From NCBI GenBank assembly GCA_003024985.2, contig PXIH01S0021857.1: 11,974 nt of DNA; one strand, written 5' to 3'. The position numbers and the translations under genes are program-made. Origin of the DNA: Euperipatoides rowelli. Taxonomy: Eukaryota; Onychophora; Udeonychophora; Euonychophora; Peripatopsidae. The notes under the pieces are model-generated. The model had not been told where the DNA came from. It worked only from the letters and a program-made list of their open reading frames with translations, and made no database searches. Below are positions 8,691 through 11,974 of the stretch, piece after piece. The stretch's first letter is position 1; the number at the start of each line of letters is the position of its first letter.

Positions 8691-9098
8691 ATGCATTCAA
8701 TTAACTTAATAATCCTCTCTTTTATATTGAGTTTACTTCTCCAAATTGAGCTGCAAAGTTTCAAAACTATTTTGCAAAAAATTAATGACATAAAAATACA
8801 TTTTATTGCATTGGAAGGCCCTGACAATATCTACCCCTTAACAATATTGATAAAAGTGTCAAAGTCCATAGTTGTTGATTATTTACCTAAAATCCTTGAA
8901 AAATTTAGAAGCATAATTTTCCTTAAGCCTAATCAAATGGTTTTGCAAAATGATAAATTTTGCAATTCTGGGGCATTTAAAATTCTTTTTAAATTAAAGT
9001 TAGAATTTTCAAAGTTTGATCTCACATACTTTATATTAAAAAATAAAATTGAAAACCAAAGAATTTATTTACACATACCAAATAAGCAAACAATATGA
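8691..9098 (+). CDS. hypothetical 135-residue open reading frame, unidentified
   Basis: This is the longest open frame in the window. It begins with ATG at 8691; the nearest upstream in-frame stop is TAA at 8676, so little more can be added. It ends with TGA at 9096. The N-terminus has a hydrophobic stretch, INLIILSFILSLLLQ at about residues 4-18, which could act as a signal peptide or membrane anchor. The rest is rich in I, L, K, F and N, as expected from A/T-rich codons, with patches such as ALEGPDNIYPL and KFCNSGAFKIL. I recognise no domain. A rough estimate at 72% A+T makes 135 stop-free codons uncommon by chance in 12 kb. It may be a single exon, a relic of a mobile element, or a lucky frame. 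No neighbouring gene gives context. Confidence 0.25.
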   Translation: MHSINLIILSFILSLLLQIELQSFKTILQKINDIKIHFIALEGPDNIYPLTILIKVSKSIVVDYLPKILEKFRSIIFLKPNQMVLQNDKFCNSGAFKILFKLKLEFSKFDLTYFILKNKIENQRIYLHIPNKQTI

Positions 9099-9452
9099 TT
9101 TAGTTGTGAAAGCTTGAAACATATATTGTAGTCTCTGTTTAGCGACTAAGATTTTACATTATCTTTAGGTCCAATCAACCACTGAGCACCAATACCAGCA
9201 TACTTTTGCTTCAAATTGTATGCCAAATGTAAGAAATTCATAAGAAATTTCCAAAAGTGCAAGAGCAATTATTGCTTTCAAAGCAACGATTTCAGCAAGA
9301 AAAAAATAATAATATCTTATTTTCCACAACTAATTGCAGTAAATCATATCAAAATCATCTATTGATTCAACATTTGATAAGCATATATCAAGCTTGATAA
9401 GCTTGGCCCAAACTGTGATCATGTTAAGAAATCACAAGTATATTTCCTCAAA
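9099..9452. other. no gene seen
   Basis: No gene recognised. A small perfect palindrome ATCAAGCTTGAT and a repeated GATAAGC word lie around 9375-9403. Confidence 0.5.
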
Positions 9453-9464
9453 TTTCAGCAATGT
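9453..9464. repeat. 12-bp direct repeat, left copy
   Basis: TTTCAGCAATGT, identical to 9583-9594. It abuts the G+C-richer segment at 9465-9582 and reads like a target-site duplication. Confidence 0.6.
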
Positions 9465-9582
9465 AGCCCTGCAGGGCTAGTCGAGTCAGAAAAGCACCCT
9501 GACTTGGCACTACAGTCACAAAGCTGGTCAGCTGGTCACTGGTTTAAATATGGGGAGAGCTATCCTCGGATTATAATAACGG
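9465..9582 (+). mobile_element. 118-bp insertion, possible short tRNA-like SINE
   Basis: The segment is close to half G+C in a neighbourhood near 30%, and perfect 12-bp direct repeats abut it on both sides. It begins with AGCCCTGCAGGGCTAG, which with the preceding T makes a 16-bp perfect palindrome (9464-9479). An A-box-like TAGTCGAGTCAG lies at 9478-9489 and a weaker B-box-like GGTTTAAATA at 9541-9550. The end reads TTATAATAACGG, compatible with a short A/T tail. Inside are an AGTCAG/CTGACT inverted pair and a CTGGTCAG/CTGGTCAC direct repeat. The box spacing is longer than in the SINE at 3644-3864. It may be a small SINE, a tRNA-pseudogene insertion or a short non-autonomous DNA element. Confidence 0.45.
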
Positions 9583-9594
9583 TTTCAGCAATGT
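9583..9594. repeat. 12-bp direct repeat, right copy
   Basis: TTTCAGCAATGT, an exact match to 9453-9464. Confidence 0.6.
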
Positions 9595-10336
9595 TTATTT
9601 CCATGGTTACACCATTTATTAATATCAATGAGATATTAAAAATTCATCAGCGGTAAAGAAGCCCATCGCCAATAAGATAAAAAATAAATAAAAAGTCAAA
9701 AAGTTGTATTACTCCTACAACCAGGGAGTGTTCCCTGAGAGCATCTATTTCTGAAATGAGATTTTAAGATGTAGGTCGAAATCTTGCCTGTAAAAATATA
9801 CATAGATACAAATCAAATTATCTGAATCCAAAGCAAATTAAAAGTGAAGAACAAGATTTCTATGATGATGATATTGTTTTTGATGTGTCAAATACCAAAT
9901 GATACTTTAATTACTTTTTCCATACAGTTTTCTAATCATTTGGCTTTTGATGCTAATATAACATATCATGTGAATTTAAATGTTCAAGGACTAAAAATAA
10001 TTTCAAGAAAAATGATAGAATGTTTTCAATAGTTATACATAATCGGTTGGTTATAATTTTGTAAGAAACTAAAATAGTCCTCCACACCAAAGTTGTTTGG
10101 CAAAATGGATTTGAATATTTTTCATAGGTCTACACGTCCACTATAAGTATGTAAAGCCAGTTCAAGGTGTGTCTCTTTTGTCATATATTAAAATTTACAA
10201 ATGACAAATTTTACAGTATTTTATACAAAACTTAGACCTAATCTGCCATAGAACATGATATTGACTGAAAATATAAAAAAATATGACTAGGTAATATAGA
10301 TCAAAACAATGCCTTGCAGAATGAAAATGTAAGGTC

Positions 10337-10346
10337 GGGGGGGGGG
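10337..10346. repeat. poly-G run, 10 bases
   Basis: Ten consecutive G in A/T-rich DNA. A second run of nine G occurs at 11346-11354. Such runs are prone to length errors in sequencing. Confidence 0.9.
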
Positions 10347-10540
10347 TGTATTATTATTGTTATTAAATCTTCCAGAAGTTGAAAATATAGTTTGTCTTAG
10401 CAGGAATTAAAATATAAAAACTTTTATATTAATATTGAAGATTTATCATAAATAAAATAGCCTTTGTTGAGTGTTTCTTTTACATCAAAATAGTTCTAAA
10501 CAAGTTGAAGAACTTTTCTCATCAAATAAACAAATAAATA

Positions 10541-10562
10541 TTAAAATAATAATAATAATAAT
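10541..10562. repeat. ATA trinucleotide microsatellite
   Basis: About six consecutive ATA/AAT units, a short simple-sequence repeat next to other A/T-rich runs. Confidence 0.8.
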
Positions 10563-10606
10563 CACATATTAAGCAAATTTTTAATTAAAAAAAAATATTA
10601 ACATAG

Positions 10607-10680
10607 TTCTCGGTGGAGCAGTTGGCAAGAAGGCAAATGGCCAACCGAGACATTGTGGGCTCGAACCCCATTTAGGGTGT
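10607..10680 (+). mobile_element. tRNA-like SINE head, related to the SINE at 3644
   Basis: An A-box-like TGGAGCAGTTGG at 10614-10625 and a strong B box GGCTCGAACCC at 10658-10668 are present. The arm GTGGG-CTCGAAC-CCCAT at 10655-10671 forms a perfect T-arm-like stem-loop. The presumed acceptor ends do not pair, so this is not a working tRNA gene. It shares TCTCGGT at the start, GAGACAT in the middle, the TCGANCCCC B-box region and TAGGG afterwards with the head of the SINE at 3644-3864, in the same order. This suggests one family or a common tRNA ancestor. The body differs from the first SINE, and the 3' limit is unclear. Confidence 0.6.
10658..10668 (+). promoter_or_regulatory. RNA polymerase III B box
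   Basis: GGCTCGAACCC fits the B box consensus and sits in a well-paired T-arm-like hairpin. Confidence 0.65.
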
Positions 10681-10852
10681 GGATATCATGTGATGTTTTT
10701 AAAGAAAACAAAATTAGGTTTTATTTATTTTAAAAAAATTATTAAATTATGTAAATATTCTATAATTTTTTTTTATTAAGGTGAAACTGCAGAATTCTCC
10801 AACAATGCTTATTAGCAGTATGATTGAGTAATCAAGTGCGAAAGAATTGTTA
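10681..10852. other. spacer between tRNA-like head and palindrome
   Basis: A/T-rich sequence with runs of 7 A and 8 T or longer around 10730-10780. It may be the body of the preceding SINE: TATTAACAT occurs before the head at 10596-10604 and again at 10926-10934 inside the palindrome, a possible but weak target-site duplication. Confidence 0.3.
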
Positions 10853-10936
10853 AGGTGTTAATAGACTATATTTGCTTATTATAGGCCTCTTAGCAATTGC
10901 TAAAAGGCCTTTAATAAGTGTAGCCTATTAACATCT
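10853..10936. repeat. 84-bp near-palindrome (foldback)
   Basis: The core arms 10875-10896 and 10897-10918 are inverted copies matching at 20 of 22 positions with no spacer, centred on GCAATTGC. After a 4-base bulge (TTTG at 10871-10874) the pairing resumes outward, 10853-10870 with 10919-10936, with four mismatches in 18. Each core arm carries AGGCCT. TTAA lies at 10858-10861 and 10928-10931. As DNA it could form a cruciform; as RNA, a hairpin. It may be a tiny foldback transposon, a hairpin RNA precursor or a replication-error product. No protein or named family is associated. Confidence 0.8.
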
Positions 10937-11399
10937 GGTGCAAATAACCTGAGGCGCATAGTTATATGACCAAATGCATATAAGCATACCTATCGGGCAA
11001 ACACGTTGCTTTGACGGGTATTTTACCAGGGAAAGTTTAATTTTTTCATACGTTTATCAGAAAATCTAACTTTCTTGGAAAATCAATCATGTTCGCAATA
11101 AATGTTAGCAACCTTTCTATTAAGCGAAATAAATGATGAGACACTATGACCATTTATTTAACTATATTTTAAAATTCGAAATTAGGATAATAGTTTATAG
11201 TATTATATGTATTTTGGTAGAATTAAAGTCTCGAGAAACAAACGGACCATGATTACACAAAATTACAATTTTAAAATGTGCGGCGTATTATATATATTTT
11301 TTTGGTAATTGATTCCCTAGGTTTTTTGATTAAGGGAAGATTTGTGGGGGGGGGTTCATCTGATTTCTCTATTAATTTCAGTTTAAATATCGTTTTTCT
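10937..11399. other. no gene seen
   Basis: A segment with slightly higher G+C (10940-11040) passes into A/T-rich DNA. A run of nine G lies at 11346-11354. No gene or RNA signal is recognised. Confidence 0.5.
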
Positions 11400-11974
11400 A
11401 TGTGCTGTATAGTGCTTATTATTATCTCAATGGAAGAATGTGGACCAGATGTGTTTAGAATCCACCAAGAGAGGCTAAAACTACCCAAAAAATCATCCTT
11501 TCATACAAAATATAAGAATTGTGGTCAAATAAAAATTGATTCCCCCAAAAAAATTATTGCGGAAATAGCCATTATTATTTTTAGTTTGATTTCAAAAATT
11601 ATTGTAATAAGAATGATTATTAAGATACTAGAGGGAGAATGAATTATCAAGCCAATCGATGGTGTGGTTATTAAAAACTTACCAAAGTTCAGAGAAAACT
11701 ATACCAATAGGCCGATAAAACTTTCGTTTGTGTAAGTTAATTGGTTTATTTCTTTTACTTTATATTCCCCAAATAAATTCCAAAACCGAATAAATAAACC
11801 ATTTTGGTCCTTAAAAGTCTCTTATTAAAATATAATTTAAATTAGGAATCTCTGAATTCCAAAATAATTCTCCAGCCAAGCTAATAACGTTAGCATGATA
11901 CAAAAAAAATAGTACCATTGATAATGTGTTCTAAAAAAAAAATTTGGAATAATTTCGAACATAGTTAGGAATCA
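11400..11974. other. no convincing gene
   Basis: An 80-codon open frame at 11400-11642 starts with ATG and ends in TGA. Its middle reads CGPDVFRIHQERLKLPKKSS and its C-terminal half is hydrophobic (IIAEIAIIIFSLISKIIVI), resembling a membrane segment. I recognise no family, and frames of this length are expected by chance at this composition. An 8-bp inverted pair, GGTTTATT at 11743-11750 and AATAAACC at 11793-11800, lies further on. Confidence 0.4.

Larger units (their letters stand above)
9600..10607. other. no convincing gene; simple repeats
   Basis: A/T-rich sequence. One frame, 9768-9899, encodes an acidic peptide including SEEQDFYDDDIVFDVSNTK, but it is only 44 codons with no start or splice context, so it is not called. 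A run of 10 G lies at 10337-10346 and an imperfect ATA trinucleotide run at about 10541-10562. Confidence 0.5.

Noticed and set aside
9594-9615. RFX-like half site around CCATGGTTAC
   Set aside because: Only one half of the X-box matches well; too weak to annotate.
9768-9899. Acidic 44-codon frame with SEEQDFYDDDIVFDV
   Set aside because: Coding-like composition but too short, no ATG and no convincing splice sites. Kept only as a note.
9844-10032. Plus-strand 62-codon open frame starting with GTG
   Set aside because: Chance length, non-ATG start, and a competing frame in the same place looks no worse.
10607-10680. Functional tRNA gene
   Set aside because: The T-arm pairs well but the acceptor stem and D-arm do not.
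10858-10931. piggyBac-type element flanked by TTAA
   Set aside because: The TTAA copies are present, but the adjoining bases lack piggyBac-type ends and TTAA is common in A/T-rich DNA.
11400-11642. 80-codon open frame with a hydrophobic C-terminal half
   Set aside because: No family recognised. The hydrophobic stretch follows from ATT/ATA-rich DNA. Not strong enough for a gene call.
1-11974. CRISPR array, operon or prokaryotic defence system
   Set aside because: No regularly spaced repeats, no dense coding, and clear animal-type retroelements throughout.

Overview
The window looks like nuclear DNA from an animal, most likely an invertebrate. It is very A+T rich (roughly 70% by eye), full of A/T homopolymers, and has no prokaryote-style gene packing. 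It carries a decayed non-LTR retrotransposon reverse transcriptase and tRNA-like SINE insertions. The octamer TAGGCCTA occurs twice (620-627, 4171-4178). I cannot name the species or phylum. No long intact protein-coding gene is visible. The best explanation is intergenic or long-intron DNA seeded with dead mobile elements.

Layout. 1-650: A/T-rich DNA. 658-1218: open frames that could be exons, with a canonical GT/AG pair in matching phase, or a broken gene; weak. 1220-3630: no gene seen; a cluster of AGTACTC words lies at 2770-2880. 3644-3864: a well-bounded 221-bp SINE with A and B boxes, an ATT-rich tail and 14-bp target-site duplications. 3880-6410: mostly featureless, with a possible ancient repeat around 5200-5500 and a hairpin near 5640. 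6410-7530: the 3' part of a Jockey/CR1-type LINE, with GVPQGA, YADD, thumb and WNELP motifs readable in turn across several frameshifts. 7828-7839: a perfect match to the CTCF core consensus. 8093-8288: a 96-bp exact duplication joined by the window's only N, probably an assembly artefact. 8691-9098: an unidentified 135-codon reading frame. 9465-9582: a G+C-richer insert flanked by perfect 12-bp direct repeats, perhaps a third small SINE. 10608-10680: a second tRNA-like head. 10853-10936: a strong near-palindrome. 11400-11974: nothing convincing.

Nothing here works as a set of cooperating genes. The interest lies in the small mobile elements. Two tRNA-like heads share sequence blocks, one short insert has clean duplications, and one foldback has no assigned family. 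No prokaryote-type system, CRISPR array, rRNA or canonical tRNA was found.
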